Source: an uncultured Pseudomonadota bacterium
GTDB lineage: Bacteria; Pseudomonadota; Zetaproteobacteria; Mariprofundales; Mariprofundaceae
Assembly: GCA_913055645.1 (NCBI GenBank)
Contig: CAJXLC010000016.1
Span: 1 to 43,132, forward strand
Length of the DNA stretch: 43,132 nt
Reading direction: 5' to 3'
Shown here: positions 1 through 8,148 of the stretch, in pieces
Layout of the letters: each line of letters starts with the position of its first letter
Numbering within the stretch: position 1 is the stretch's first letter
Notes under the pieces: generated by a model
Told to the model about the DNA's origin: nothing
What the model saw: only the letters and a program-made list of their open reading frames with translations
The model's database searches: none
Translations under genes and position numbers: made by a program

Positions 1-196
1 TTTTTTGAGCGGTATATATGAGCATATCTGGGAGGTAAAAAAATGGCGCAGAGCCAATAATAATAAGTACGAATGTTAAAATCCTTTTTACATCAAATTT
101 CCCATCTTTTTTTACTGCATATTCAAATACCTTCTTTGCAAAAAAAATCGAGGTATCTATTGCTATTTTTGAAGATATCTTCTCAACCAACCACAT
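1..196 (-). CDS. partial putative membrane protein, C-terminus cut by window edge
   Basis: An open frame on the minus strand begins at ATG 196-194 and stays open to base 1, giving 65 codons with no stop. A purine-rich ribosome site (AGGAGAGGG, about 206-214) lies 9 bases upstream. The N-terminal 38 residues are mixed and lysine-rich (start MWLVEKISSK). They are followed from about residue 39 by a hydrophobic stretch (ILTFVLIIIGSAPFFYLP) that looks like a membrane span. I do not recognise the family. The rightward 73-codon frame at 73-294 overlaps it antisense, is almost all L/S/Y/K and has no ribosome site, so I treat that one as the shadow. The gene is divergent from the small gene at 321. 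Confidence 0.55.
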   Translation of the reverse strand, partial: MWLVEKISSKIAIDTSIFFAKKVFEYAVKKDGKFDVKRILTFVLIIIGSAPFFYLPDMLIYTAQK

Positions 197-320
197 TATA
201 TTCTTCCCTCTCCTATTACGACTTGCTTCTCAAGTTGATTACAACTAAAGTTTGCTCATTAATTACCGATAGTCAACTGTATTCAATACGTTGAGCTTGA
301 TTTGGGAATAGGAGGGATTG

Positions 321-446
321 GTGGAAATAGTTTTATTTGGACTGGTTGCTTTGGTCGCATTGTTGGTAACTTCATCTATAAACTACATGAATGATCGCCA
401 ACGTCATGAGGTATCTTCTGATTCAGTAGTTTCGTTTGGAAAATAA
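321..446 (+). CDS. small single-span membrane protein, 41 aa
   Basis: A GTG start at 321 follows GGAGG (311-315) by 5 bases, and the frame runs 41 codons to TAA at 444-446. An in-frame TTG at 318 is a less likely start. The N-terminal ~20 residues are a clean hydrophobic helix (EIVLFGLVALVALLVTSSI). A polar tail of about 21 residues follows (NYMNDRQRHE...). The layout resembles small accessory subunits of membrane complexes (CydX- or CcoQ/CcoS-sized), but I see no family motif and assign no function. It stands alone: divergent from the gene at 196 and convergent with yjbQ 204 bases away. The good ribosome site and clear helix are the support; conservation is untested. Confidence 0.5.
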   Translation: MEIVLFGLVALVALLVTSSINYMNDRQRHEVSSDSVVSFGK

Positions 447-650
447 AGAATCGATCGGGTGTTCTGGCAATCAATAAGTTTTGACAGTTATACATTCTAA
501 TTGCATTCATCACCCCTACCTGTCGCTTTTGCAGTAAGCCATCTTGATTAACCCTTTTACGTAACCTTGCATCAACCTAACTCATGGGTAAATCCTAACA
601 TTGTTTTATCACAAACGGTAACCACATAAGCTTCATGATTAAGGTTGTGA

Positions 651-1070
651 CTATTCACCCAATATATGCAAATAAACATGCCTATTAAGTGCATGCGTAC
701 GGTGTTCATAAAGATAAACTGCTTGCCACATGCCTAATCCAAGTCGCCCATTGATAATGGGAACATTCAATGAGATTTGTGTTAACGCCATGCGAATATG
801 CGCGGACATATCATCATCACCTTCATCTCGATGAAGAAACTCAGCATCGCCATCAACCACAAGCCGCGACATAAACATTTCCATATCACGCAACACATCA
901 GGATCAGCATTTTCCTGCACCATCAATGAGCAACTAGTGTGCTGCACAAACAGATTGAGCATACCTGTTTGAATACCCGTTTCATTGACCCAAGCTTGTA
1001 CGTCACGGGTAATATTATAAAAACCGCGTCCTGTTGCTGAAATATTCAAACAATGTTGCTGTTGTATCAT
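651..1070 (-). CDS. yjbQ: YjbQ family (UPF0047) protein
   Basis: The 139-residue product matches the compact UPF0047/YjbQ fold. It has the HTSCSLMVQENADPDV motif near residues 45-60, then HRDEGDDDMSAHIR, and the closing GRLGLGMWQAVYLYEHR block. Family members are reported to have weak thiamine-phosphate synthase activity, but the physiological role is unsettled. I chose ATG at 1070 because it overlaps the xth stop as ATGA (1067-1070), implying translational coupling; a start at 1085 would add five residues inside xth. It is the last gene of uppP-lgt-xth-yjbQ. Confidence 0.88.
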   Translation of the reverse strand: MIQQQHCLNISATGRGFYNITRDVQAWVNETGIQTGMLNLFVQHTSCSLMVQENADPDVLRDMEMFMSRLVVDGDAEFLHRDEGDDDMSAHIRMALTQISLNVPIINGRLGLGMWQAVYLYEHRTHALNRHVYLHILGE

Positions 1071-1825
1071 GATAACTCTGCCCAAACAGGCGCATGATCT
1101 GATGGGCGCTCTTTAGCACGGTAATCGATATGCACTCCGCCAGCCTGAATCTGCAATGCTGAAGTTGCCAAAATATGGTCAATGCGAATGCCCCATTTAC
1201 GACGAAATGCGTTGGAGCGATAATCCCACCAGCTATGCATCGCATCTTCGGGATGCAGTTGACGAATGGAATCATAAAGCCCCAAATCCATGAGTGAGAA
1301 AAACCACTCACGTTCAGGTGTCGAGCACATAATTTTTTCAACCCAACGCGATGGGTCATGAATATCCAAGTCGGCTGGTGCAATATTATAATCACCAAGC
1401 AACACCAACTTTTCATGCCTCTCTAATTCTGTTCTTAGAAAGTCTCGTAGGGCATTGAGCCAACGAAATTTATACTGATATTTATCACAACCCACTTCCT
1501 GACCATTGGGAATATACACATCAATCACACGTACCCCATCAATGGTTGCGGCAAGCAAACGACGTTGTGGATCATCAAGCTTAGGCACATCAAACACCAT
1601 ATCCGTAGCTTCTTCTCGGCTAATCATAGCTACACCATTGTATGTCTTTTGCCCTGAGAACTGCACATGGTAACCCGCAGCTTCAATCTCAGCTTGTGGA
1701 AAGTCTTTGTCTTGTTGCTTGGTTTCTTGCAGCGCCAACACATCAGGTTGTTCGTTCGCTAAATATTCCAACACATGCGGCAATCGAACTTTGAGCGAAT
1801 TCACATTCCACGTTGTAATTTTCAT
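1067..1825 (-). CDS. xth: exodeoxyribonuclease III (AP endonuclease)
   Basis: This 252-residue protein belongs to the exonuclease III/APE1 (EEP) superfamily, which cuts at abasic sites and degrades 3' ends in base excision repair. The active-site landmarks are in order: Asn7 in [14 protein letters not shown], Glu34 in LQETK, the DVYIPNG block, LGDYNIAPADLDIHDP, RIDHILAT and the C-terminal SDHAPVWAEL with the catalytic Asp-His pair. Length is usual for bacterial ExoA/Xth. The ATG at 1825 overlaps the lgt stop (ATGA, 1822-1825), and its stop overlaps the yjbQ start. The repair gene is therefore translationally chained to envelope genes. Confidence 0.96.
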   Translation of the reverse strand: MKITTWNVNSLKVRLPHVLEYLANEQPDVLALQETKQQDKDFPQAEIEAAGYHVQFSGQKTYNGVAMISREEATDMVFDVPKLDDPQRRLLAATIDGVRVIDVYIPNGQEVGCDKYQYKFRWLNALRDFLRTELERHEKLVLLGDYNIAPADLDIHDPSRWVEKIMCSTPEREWFFSLMDLGLYDSIRQLHPEDAMHSWWDYRSNAFRRKWGIRIDHILATSALQIQAGGVHIDYRAKERPSDHAPVWAELS

Positions 1826-2628
1826 GCTTTCTTACCTTTATACACAAGCCAAAAAATCCAAGTCAAACCTACTGCTAGCATACTAGAAGATAATACCATG
1901 CCCATGGTCAACCAATCACCATAGAGGAATCCGAGCTGTACATCAGGTTGGCGAAAGTTCTCACAAAAAATACGCGCCAATGCATAACCCACCAAAAATA
2001 CTGCCACACGCATGCCCAACGGCCAATCAAATTTGCGTGTAAACCACAGCAGCAAGAATAGAACAATGCCTTCCAATGTGAGTTCATACAATTGACTTGG
2101 GTGGCGTGGGTAAGGCCCCGCGCTTGGAAAAATCATTGCCCAAGGCACATCGGCAGGGTTTGTGACAACCCGCCCCCAAAGCTCACCATTGATAAAGTTA
2201 CCCATACGCCCAAATGCCAAACCAATCGGCGCAACCACAAAAAACTTATCCATCAATAACATAAATGGCATAGCATGTTTTCGGCAATACCACCAACCTG
2301 CCACAATCGGACCGACTAGCCCGCCATGAAATGACATGCCACCCTGCCAGATATAGAGTATTTCAATGGGATGACTCATGTAATAGCCAAAATTATAAAA
2401 CAATACATAAGCCAAGCGTCCACCCAATATCACACCAAGAATCAAGGCGGTAAACAGACCTTCATAGGCTTCGGGTTTCACACTCACTTCCCATGCCCCA
2501 CATTCGCGCAATTGTTTGCGCACCAACAACCATACAGCAGAAAAGCCGAACACATACATCAACCCATACCAATGAATCGCTAACGGCCCTAATTGCAACA
2601 CAACCGGGTCAATATGCGGTGCCATCAT
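1822..2628 (-). CDS. lgt: prolipoprotein diacylglyceryl transferase
   Basis: Lgt moves diacylglycerol from phosphatidylglycerol onto the lipobox cysteine of prolipoproteins in the inner membrane. The product (268 aa from this start) is polytopic and carries the family signature [14 protein letters not shown] near residue 140. It also has the early [12 protein letters not shown] segment and the HPSQLYE motif. I chose ATG 2628 because it overlaps the uppP stop as ATGA (2625-2628). A GTG at 2640 would add four residues and the next ATG (2625) would remove one. The lipoprotein encoded at 25399 would be a client of this enzyme. Confidence 0.95.
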   Translation of the reverse strand: MMAPHIDPVVLQLGPLAIHWYGLMYVFGFSAVWLLVRKQLRECGAWEVSVKPEAYEGLFTALILGVILGGRLAYVLFYNFGYYMSHPIEILYIWQGGMSFHGGLVGPIVAGWWYCRKHAMPFMLLMDKFFVVAPIGLAFGRMGNFINGELWGRVVTNPADVPWAMIFPSAGPYPRHPSQLYELTLEGIVLFLLLWFTRKFDWPLGMRVAVFLVGYALARIFCENFRQPDVQLGFLYGDWLTMGMVLSSSMLAVGLTWIFWLVYKGKKA

Positions 2629-3392
2629 GATAAAACCCACAGCAATAAGATTCCGAATAAAATTCGGTACACACCAAATGCGACAAAGGTAAAGCGTTCA
2701 AGAAAGTGAATAAACAAACGCATCACTAACCATGCTGAAACAAAAGCAACCACAAAGCCTGTCAGCAATACCATCCAATCTGCGCCCACAAAATCTTGGT
2801 AATGCTTAAGTAAATCAAAACCACTGGCTGCCATCATCACAGGCAATGCCAATAAAAATGAGAATTCGGCACTCGCCTTACGACTCAAACCAACCAACAT
2901 CGCACCAATAATGGATGAGCCAGCTCGACTTGTACCTGGAATCAAGGCAAAGACTTGTGCAATACCAATCCATAAAGCTTGTCGATAGCTTACATCCTCA
3001 ACCTTTTGCACAGGGTAAACTTTGTCTTTATGAAAATACTCCACGATAAGAAAAATCACTCCACCAACGATGAACATCACAGCAACAATATCGGTAGTGA
3101 ACATAGATTTGATTTGTTTATGAAACAAAAAACCAACAATGCCAAGCGGAATAAAAGCCAAAATAAGCTTTTTCCATAACTCCAGATACACAAAAGAGAG
3201 TTTTTCGCGATAATTCGCAACCACTGCCAAAATTGCCGCCAACTGAATAATCACTTCAAAGGCTTTGTTCTCTTCATTTTGCGCGATGCCCAGCCACTGG
3301 CTGGCAACAATCATGTGCCCAGTCGAAGAAATCGGTAGAAATTCTGTCGCGCCTTCAATCAGTCCTAGAATAATCGACTGTAATATATCCAT
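2625..3392 (-). CDS. uppP: undecaprenyl-diphosphate phosphatase
   Basis: UppP (BacA) dephosphorylates undecaprenyl diphosphate to recycle the lipid carrier for peptidoglycan. The 255-residue polytopic protein carries both signatures: [17 protein letters not shown] near residues 14-30 and [10 protein letters not shown] near residues 153-162. The start is ATG 3392. It is the promoter-proximal gene of the leftward cluster with lgt, xth and yjbQ. The 114-base gap to sppA is divergent and should hold both promoters. MurJ, encoded 5 kb away, flips lipid II on the same carrier, so two steps of the cycle are in this window. Confidence 0.96.
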   Translation of the reverse strand: MDILQSIILGLIEGATEFLPISSTGHMIVASQWLGIAQNEENKAFEVIIQLAAILAVVANYREKLSFVYLELWKKLILAFIPLGIVGFLFHKQIKSMFTTDIVAVMFIVGGVIFLIVEYFHKDKVYPVQKVEDVSYRQALWIGIAQVFALIPGTSRAGSSIIGAMLVGLSRKASAEFSFLLALPVMMAASGFDLLKHYQDFVGADWMVLLTGFVVAFVSAWLVMRLFIHFLERFTFVAFGVYRILFGILLLWVLS

Positions 3393-3506
3393 GGTATCCT
3401 GCGCCTCACTTTCGTTGCTTGAATATTCGCAATGCTACGTCTTGCACAGCACAAGCCAAGCTGCCATCGTTGCTGGCGAATTAGAGCGTCTGTAGGAGCG
3501 AACAAT

Positions 3507-5336
3507 ATGAAACGATTATTCTCTGGTAGCTTACGTATATTGGATGCGGTTCGCCGCCTATTTATCAACCTGTTTTTCGCCATATTCCTCATACTTATTC
3601 TTGCCTCCATCTTTCAAAATGAAAAAAAATTACCCGATGAAGCTGTATTGCTTATCGAGCCGAAAGGGCAACTGGTCGAGCAAATAAGCCAGCCATCTGC
3701 CGATGCCCTCCCCTTCGCTTTTCCAAATGCAAATCAAACAAAACTGCGTGATCTAACCAAAGCACTGGCGTTGGCGCGTGATGATGAACATATCTTGGCA
3801 GTCAAATTGGATGTAAAAGCATTGCAGCGTACATCATTGGCGAAGTTACAAATATTACGTGCTGCGATTGAAGATTTTAAACAAAGTGGTAAGCCCGTCT
3901 TGGCATCTGGCAATGCTTATAGCCAATCGCAATATTATTTAGCAGCAAGTGCCAATACCGTATTTTTGCATCCCATGGGCATGATTGAACTGACTGGTTT
4001 CTCTGTTTATCGCAATTATATCCACACCGCACTGGATAAACTCAATGTCGATGTGCATGTATTCCGCGTGGGCGAATATAAATCTGCGGTTGAACCATTT
4101 ATTCGTGATTCTATGTCCGATGCAGATCGTAAATCAAACAGCGTATGGCTCAACAGTTTATGGCATGCCTACAAACAAGACATCGCCAGCATGCGCGGTA
4201 TTAAAAGCGAACGCCTACAACAAATTCTTGATAACTCAGCAAGCTTTTTAAGCCAACATAAAGGCGATGTCGCAGCACTATTTAAGGCGGAACATCTGGT
4301 TGATCAACTGGGTGATGAAAGTGATGCCGAAGCATACTTGCTCAAACAACTCAAATGGTCGAAACAAGACGATATTCCATCCATCAGCAGCAAAGATTAT
4401 TTGAAATTAGCAGTAACCAAAGACAACAAACCATCCGATCAAGCAAAAGTAGGATTGATTGTGGCAAGTGGACCTATTTTAGATGGTGAACAACCTGCTG
4501 GTAGCATTGGCAGCAAAACACTCACAAAATTATTGCGCAAAGCACAAAACGATGAGCAAATCAAAGCGGTTGTGTTGCGCATTGATAGCCCCGGTGGTTC
4601 AGCACTTGCTTCAGAAGTTGTGCGCAAAGGCGTCGCACGTTTACGTGCTGCGGGCAAGCCTGTTGTGGTTTCTATGGGTAGTGTTGCCGCTTCAGGTGGT
4701 TATTGGATTGCTTCGACTGCCGATGAAATTTGGGCGCAACCCACAACATTAACAGGTTCTATCGGCGTATTTGGCATGGTTCCCAATTTCGCCAATGCGT
4801 TAAATCATATGGGTATTCATACCGATGGTGTAGGCACCACGAAAATGGCAGCTGCGATGCGTACGGATATGCCATTATCCGAAGATATGGGAGCCGTCAT
4901 TCAAATGGGTGTGGATCATATTTACCAACGTTTTATTCACCTTGTTGCAACAGGTCGCCATATGAAAGTATCTGATGTGGAAGCTATCGCGCAAGGGCGT
5001 GTTTGGAGTGGTGTGGATGCCCATCGTTTGGGGCTGGTTGATAAGCTTGGTAACTTACAAGATGCCATCAAATCCGCCGCCAAGCGCGGTGGTATTAGCG
5101 ATCATTACCAGCTTGAAGAAGTCAAACCACCTCTGAGTTTCCCTGAAATGATTGCAGAGAAGCTACTTGGTGATGCTGATGCACTAGCAGAATTACAAAC
5201 AACACTGTTCGGCAGCAATCAATATGCCGAACTATGGCAAAACACCGCACTACAAGTTGTATTTCAGCCCTTATATGTACTGACTCAATTCAATGACCCC
5301 AATTATATTTATGCTTATAGTGAATTGCCTTATTAA
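3507..5336 (+). CDS. sppA: signal peptide peptidase SppA, 67-kDa type
   Basis: SppA is a membrane-anchored serine protease that degrades leftover signal peptides. The open frame reaches back to 3432, but TAGGAG at 3493-3498 sits 8 bases before ATG 3507. From there the product is 609 aa, close to the long E. coli form. One hydrophobic anchor spans residues ~18-36. Both tandem S49 domains are present. The catalytic lysine is K192 in RVGEYKSAVEPF and the nucleophile is S396 in MGSVAASGGYW. Both are intact, so the enzyme should be active. The preceding IDSPGGSALASE block is also typical. It is divergent from uppP and looks monocistronic. Confidence 0.95.
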   Translation: MKRLFSGSLRILDAVRRLFINLFFAIFLILILASIFQNEKKLPDEAVLLIEPKGQLVEQISQPSADALPFAFPNANQTKLRDLTKALALARDDEHILAVKLDVKALQRTSLAKLQILRAAIEDFKQSGKPVLASGNAYSQSQYYLAASANTVFLHPMGMIELTGFSVYRNYIHTALDKLNVDVHVFRVGEYKSAVEPFIRDSMSDADRKSNSVWLNSLWHAYKQDIASMRGIKSERLQQILDNSASFLSQHKGDVAALFKAEHLVDQLGDESDAEAYLLKQLKWSKQDDIPSISSKDYLKLAVTKDNKPSDQAKVGLIVASGPILDGEQPAGSIGSKTLTKLLRKAQNDEQIKAVVLRIDSPGGSALASEVVRKGVARLRAAGKPVVVSMGSVAASGGYWIASTADEIWAQPTTLTGSIGVFGMVPNFANALNHMGIHTDGVGTTKMAAAMRTDMPLSEDMGAVIQMGVDHIYQRFIHLVATGRHMKVSDVEAIAQGRVWSGVDAHRLGLVDKLGNLQDAIKSAAKRGGISDHYQLEEVKPPLSFPEMIAEKLLGDADALAELQTTLFGSNQYAELWQNTALQVVFQPLYVLTQFNDPNYIYAYSELPY

Positions 5337-5436
5337 ACATGTGATATTCTCTTACATTACAATTCAAGACACTTTCTCAACTACTTGCCGTGTAAACATT
5401 TGTTGATAAATTTGGCTCGCCACCTTGCTGGTACTC

Positions 5437-5454
5437 ATGTCATCTGCTTGTCAT
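5437..5454 (+). promoter_or_regulatory. Pho-box-like direct repeat upstream of pstS
   Basis: The 18 bases read ATGTCAT-CTGC-TTGTCAT: two 7-mers separated by 4 bases. Each differs at one position from the PhoB half-site CTGTCAT, with the classical 11-base period. The site lies about 80 bases upstream of the pstS start, where a PhoB site would be expected. A third partial TTGTC follows at 5457. I could not place a convincing -10, so the promoter itself is uncertain. Confidence 0.5.
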
Positions 5455-5534
5455 AATTGTCTTCAACACTCTTTCCACACAGTGGGTTGACATGAATTCT
5501 ACACATTCAATCAAAAGCACAAAAGGAAATACAT

Positions 5535-6602
5535 TTGCTGAACATGCTGAACAAATACACTTTTATTATCATCGTACCCTTACTGTGCCTGTTAAACAGC
5601 ATAACGCCCGCCAAGGCAAACGTAGTAATCCATGCTGCTGGAGCAACCTTTCCTTACCCCATCTATGCATGGTGGGCATTACGGCATGGTCGATTAGATG
5701 GCTCCAAACTTGAATACAATGCTACAGGTTCTGGTGGCGGCATTCGACGCATCGAACAAAAGGTTGTTGATTTTGGAGCATCTGATGCGCCGTTATCTCA
5801 AACTGAACTGGATCAATATGGGCTTATTCAATTTCCAACCGTTTTAGGTGGTGTCGTGCCAGTGATTCATATACCTGGCATTAAAACTGCTCAACTGATG
5901 CTCACAGGACCTATTTTAGCTGATATTTTTCTAGGTAAAATTACAAAATGGAACGACCCCGCGCTGGTTCAACTCAACCCCAAGCTTGCCTTACCCAACT
6001 TACCAATTTCTGTCGTACACCGCACCAAGGGTTCAGGAACCACATGGATTTTCACCAATTACTTGACTAAAGTAAGTCCTGCTTGGTCGCATAGGTTTGG
6101 TGTCAACAAACTGATTAACTGGCCCGTTGGTCAGGCTGGTCTCGGTAATGGCGGTGTCATTCAGAAAGTACAGCAAACAAATGGTAGCATTGGATATGCT
6201 GAATACGCTTATGTTGCCCAAAGCAACAGCCCTTATGCTCTTTTAAAAAATGCTGACGGTTATTTTGTCAAACCCACAGCTAAAAATTTTAAAGCTGCAG
6301 CAGGATATGTGGACTGGTCAAAAAAAGGGACTGATATTGTCCTTACCAATAAACCTGGCAAACAAACATGGCCCATCGTTGGCGCAACATTTATTCTCAT
6401 GTATAAAATACAGCGTAACCCAGAAATAGCGCAAAAAATTCTCTCCTTCTTTAACTGGTGCTACCAAGAAGGTAATTTCTTTGCCAATGCCATCGATTAC
6501 GTCACCTTGTCCCCTGAAGTGAAGCAGAATATAAGAGGTGTCTGGCATCAAGAATTACATGACCTTTATGGCAACCCAATATGGCCCATCATACCACGGT
6601 AG
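5535..6602 (+). CDS. pstS: phosphate ABC transporter substrate-binding protein, PstS type
   Basis: The 355-residue product is a periplasmic phosphate-binding protein. It has a signal peptide (hydrophobic residues ~9-22, likely cleavage after AKA at ~28). The mature start is VVIHAAGATFPYPIYAWW. Phosphate-loop blocks follow: YNATGSGGGI, DFGASDAPL, ITKWNDP and the HRTKGSGTTWIF motif. AGGA at 5524-5527 is 7 bases from TTG 5535 but 16 from ATG 5544, so I favour the TTG start; starting at the ATG would remove three residues. It is an orphan: no pstC, pstA, pstB or phoU follows. A Pho-box-like site precedes it. Confidence 0.93.
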   Translation: MLNMLNKYTFIIIVPLLCLLNSITPAKANVVIHAAGATFPYPIYAWWALRHGRLDGSKLEYNATGSGGGIRRIEQKVVDFGASDAPLSQTELDQYGLIQFPTVLGGVVPVIHIPGIKTAQLMLTGPILADIFLGKITKWNDPALVQLNPKLALPNLPISVVHRTKGSGTTWIFTNYLTKVSPAWSHRFGVNKLINWPVGQAGLGNGGVIQKVQQTNGSIGYAEYAYVAQSNSPYALLKNADGYFVKPTAKNFKAAAGYVDWSKKGTDIVLTNKPGKQTWPIVGATFILMYKIQRNPEIAQKILSFFNWCYQEGNFFANAIDYVTLSPEVKQNIRGVWHQELHDLYGNPIWPIIPR

Positions 6603-6608
6603 AATAGA

Positions 6609-6630
6609 AAAAAGGGATGTTAGCCTTTTT
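6609..6630. terminator. possible bidirectional terminator after pstS
   Basis: A 7-base A/T-rich stem (AAAAAGG / CCTTTTT) with an 8-base loop starts 7 bases after the pstS stop and ends in a run of T. It is weak, but it sits at the end of pstS, where a terminator is expected. Confidence 0.4.
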
Positions 6631-6652
6631 CTGAAATTTGCAGGCTTGCTAA

Positions 6653-6780
6653 AAAAGTGCTGATTAAAGCTGTCATCTCGACCGAAGTCGACAGATATCT
6701 ATGTCGTAACACACTGAAAATAAAAATCTTTTGACTTCGCTCAAGATGACCAGTGTCAAATAGCGTTCATCAGCATTTCC
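6653..6780. repeat. MITE-like palindromic element, full copy
   Basis: About 128 bases between the convergent genes pstS and the acetyltransferase form a long imperfect inverted repeat. The outer arms are GTGCTGATTAAAGC (6657-6670) against the complement of GCGTTCATCAGCATTTCC (6763-6780). The inner arms are GTCATCTCGACCGAAGTC (6672-6689) against GACTTCGCTCAAGATGAC (6733-6750), matching at 16 of 18 positions. There is no reading frame of note inside. A half copy lies at 25264-25310, so this is a dispersed repeat. The GTCATCTCGACCGAAG core resembles intergenic repeats I recall from other bacterial genomes. Confidence 0.7.
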
Positions 6781-6829
6781 TAAAAGTTAAATGTAAAAAT
6801 AGCCTAATTTTCATTAGAATCCGATAAAA

Positions 6830-7339
6830 TCAATAAAAAATCGTATGTTCTTCCACATCTTTTGTCACCACAGCATTGGCTCCAATAATTGCTCCATCAC
6901 CAATAGTGATACCTGACAATATCTTTGCACCACCACCCACCCACACATCATTTCCAATAGTCACAGGCTTGGCAAAACAAATGCCTTGCCGCCTTTTTTC
7001 TGCATTTTGGGGGTGGTCGGAGGTATAAATATGCACCGCAGGGCCAAGCAGAACATGGTTACCAATATGGATAGGCGCAGCATCAAGCAGGACACATTGA
7101 AAATTGGCATAAAAATTCTCACCCACATGAATATTCATACCGTAATCACACTGAAATCCGGGCTCTAAAACAGCGCTGCCCAATGAGCCAAATAAGCGTT
7201 TGATATGTTTCATATTTCCCAAGCTAGGATGGGCTTGGTATTTCGCGCATGCCAATCTAGCGCGTTCACGCAATTGCCGAAGCTCCAAATCTAAACCATT
7301 ATAAGCTTGCCCTGCGAGCATGTTCTCTAACTCGCTCAC
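6830..7339 (-). CDS. Maa/LacA-type O-acetyltransferase with short C-terminus
   Basis: The product (169 aa from here) is a left-handed beta-helix acyltransferase of the maltose/galactoside acetyltransferase group. The start region (ENMLAGQAYNGLDLELRQ) matches the family's N-terminal helix domain. Hexapeptide repeats run from ~65 to the end, with the catalytic-histidine block IYTSDHPQNAEKR and then VTIGNDVWVGGGAKILSG. I chose GTG 7339 because it overlaps the exonuclease stop as GTGA (7336-7339); an upstream in-frame TTG at 7357 is possible. The protein ends at VVTKDVEEHTIFY, missing the usual tail of ~10-15 residues (GxPAKxI type). It may be naturally short or clipped by the repeat region downstream. 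The substrate is unknown. Confidence 0.82.
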   Translation of the reverse strand: MSELENMLAGQAYNGLDLELRQLRERARLACAKYQAHPSLGNMKHIKRLFGSLGSAVLEPGFQCDYGMNIHVGENFYANFQCVLLDAAPIHIGNHVLLGPAVHIYTSDHPQNAEKRRQGICFAKPVTIGNDVWVGGGAKILSGITIGDGAIIGANAVVTKDVEEHTIFY

Positions 7340-8148
7340 GACTGCATTTGATCCCAAGCATCCAGAAATTCTGCCAAATGTGGGCGTCTTTCCGATTCCG
7401 AGCTGATATAATTTTGTAGACCCAACACGGCGCGGGCATACGCCCCTTCATTCAATGCCCCATTGAATAGCTGCCAGCGCAAAAAGATGAGCAAAGTCGT
7501 ACAAACATCGGTTTCACAATAATTGCGAATGCCTTGTACATCTTTATTTTCAAACATGCCGCGCACATCATCACCTGCTGTTTCTAACTTGCCCGGAAAT
7601 CCCAAAGCAGTAGCGACTTCATGCATGGAGCAGCGTGCCGATGCGCCAAAATCAGATAAAACTTCCAATAAATCCACATGATAGGTGGATGAATAACGCG
7701 CATCATAATTGTTCCATTTATCACCCTCGCTAAACCAGCGTGGGCAAGCCATGCCATGCACCATGGCACGGTATTTTAATACAGGCACATCAAAACCACG
7801 CCCATTAAAACTCACCAACCTTGGAGCCCGCGTTTCAATCAGTGTAAAAAAACCATGCAGCAATTCTTCTTCGTCACTATCTGCTTCACCACCACTGGCA
7901 ATTTGGCGCACCACCAATTCCATACCTTCTTCGCCAGGTTCATGAATAAGGTGAATATAACTAATCGCAACGATTTGATGAAAAGGCTGACGCGGAAAAT
8001 CATTTTTCCCATCTGTCTTTTCAATAAAATAATCAGCCAAAGCATCACGTGCCGCCACATCATCCAAGTCAGGCTGGTTTAACAAACGGCGACTTGCACT
8101 GGCATCAGGAATGGTTTCAATATCAAAAATAATGGTGTCTCTACGCAT
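7336..8148 (-). CDS. predicted 3'-5' exonuclease, PolB-like DEDD family
   Basis: The 270-residue protein begins MRRDTIIFDIETIPD, the ExoI Asp-Glu motif of DEDD exonucleases. It continues with the ExoII-like LVSFNGRGFDVPVLKYRA (about residues 115-132) and a late Asp in IRNYCETDVCTTLLIF. This is the small stand-alone family related to the proofreading domain of DNA polymerase B. ATG 8148 is preceded by GGGAGG (8154-8159) at 5 bases and overlaps the murJ stop by 8 bases; the longer frame to 8199 lacks such support. It lies between murJ and the acetyltransferase in one leftward operon. The in vivo substrate is not known. Confidence 0.88.
   Translation of the reverse strand: MRRDTIIFDIETIPDASASRRLLNQPDLDDVAARDALADYFIEKTDGKNDFPRQPFHQIVAISYIHLIHEPGEEGMELVVRQIASGGEADSDEEELLHGFFTLIETRAPRLVSFNGRGFDVPVLKYRAMVHGMACPRWFSEGDKWNNYDARYSSTYHVDLLEVLSDFGASARCSMHEVATALGFPGKLETAGDDVRGMFENKDVQGIRNYCETDVCTTLLIFLRWQLFNGALNEGAYARAVLGLQNYISSESERRPHLAEFLDAWDQMQS

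Noticed and set aside
73-294. 73-codon rightward frame
   Set aside because: It is antisense to the better supported minus-strand frame at 1-196, has no ribosome site and has a low-complexity L/S/Y/K composition.
447-650. TTGACA-like -35 at about 481
   Set aside because: No well-spaced -10 and no downstream gene on that strand; the gap otherwise shows nothing.
1015-1416. 133-codon frame opposite or beside xth/yjbQ
   Set aside because: It overlaps two well-identified genes on the same strand in another frame and has no family resemblance.
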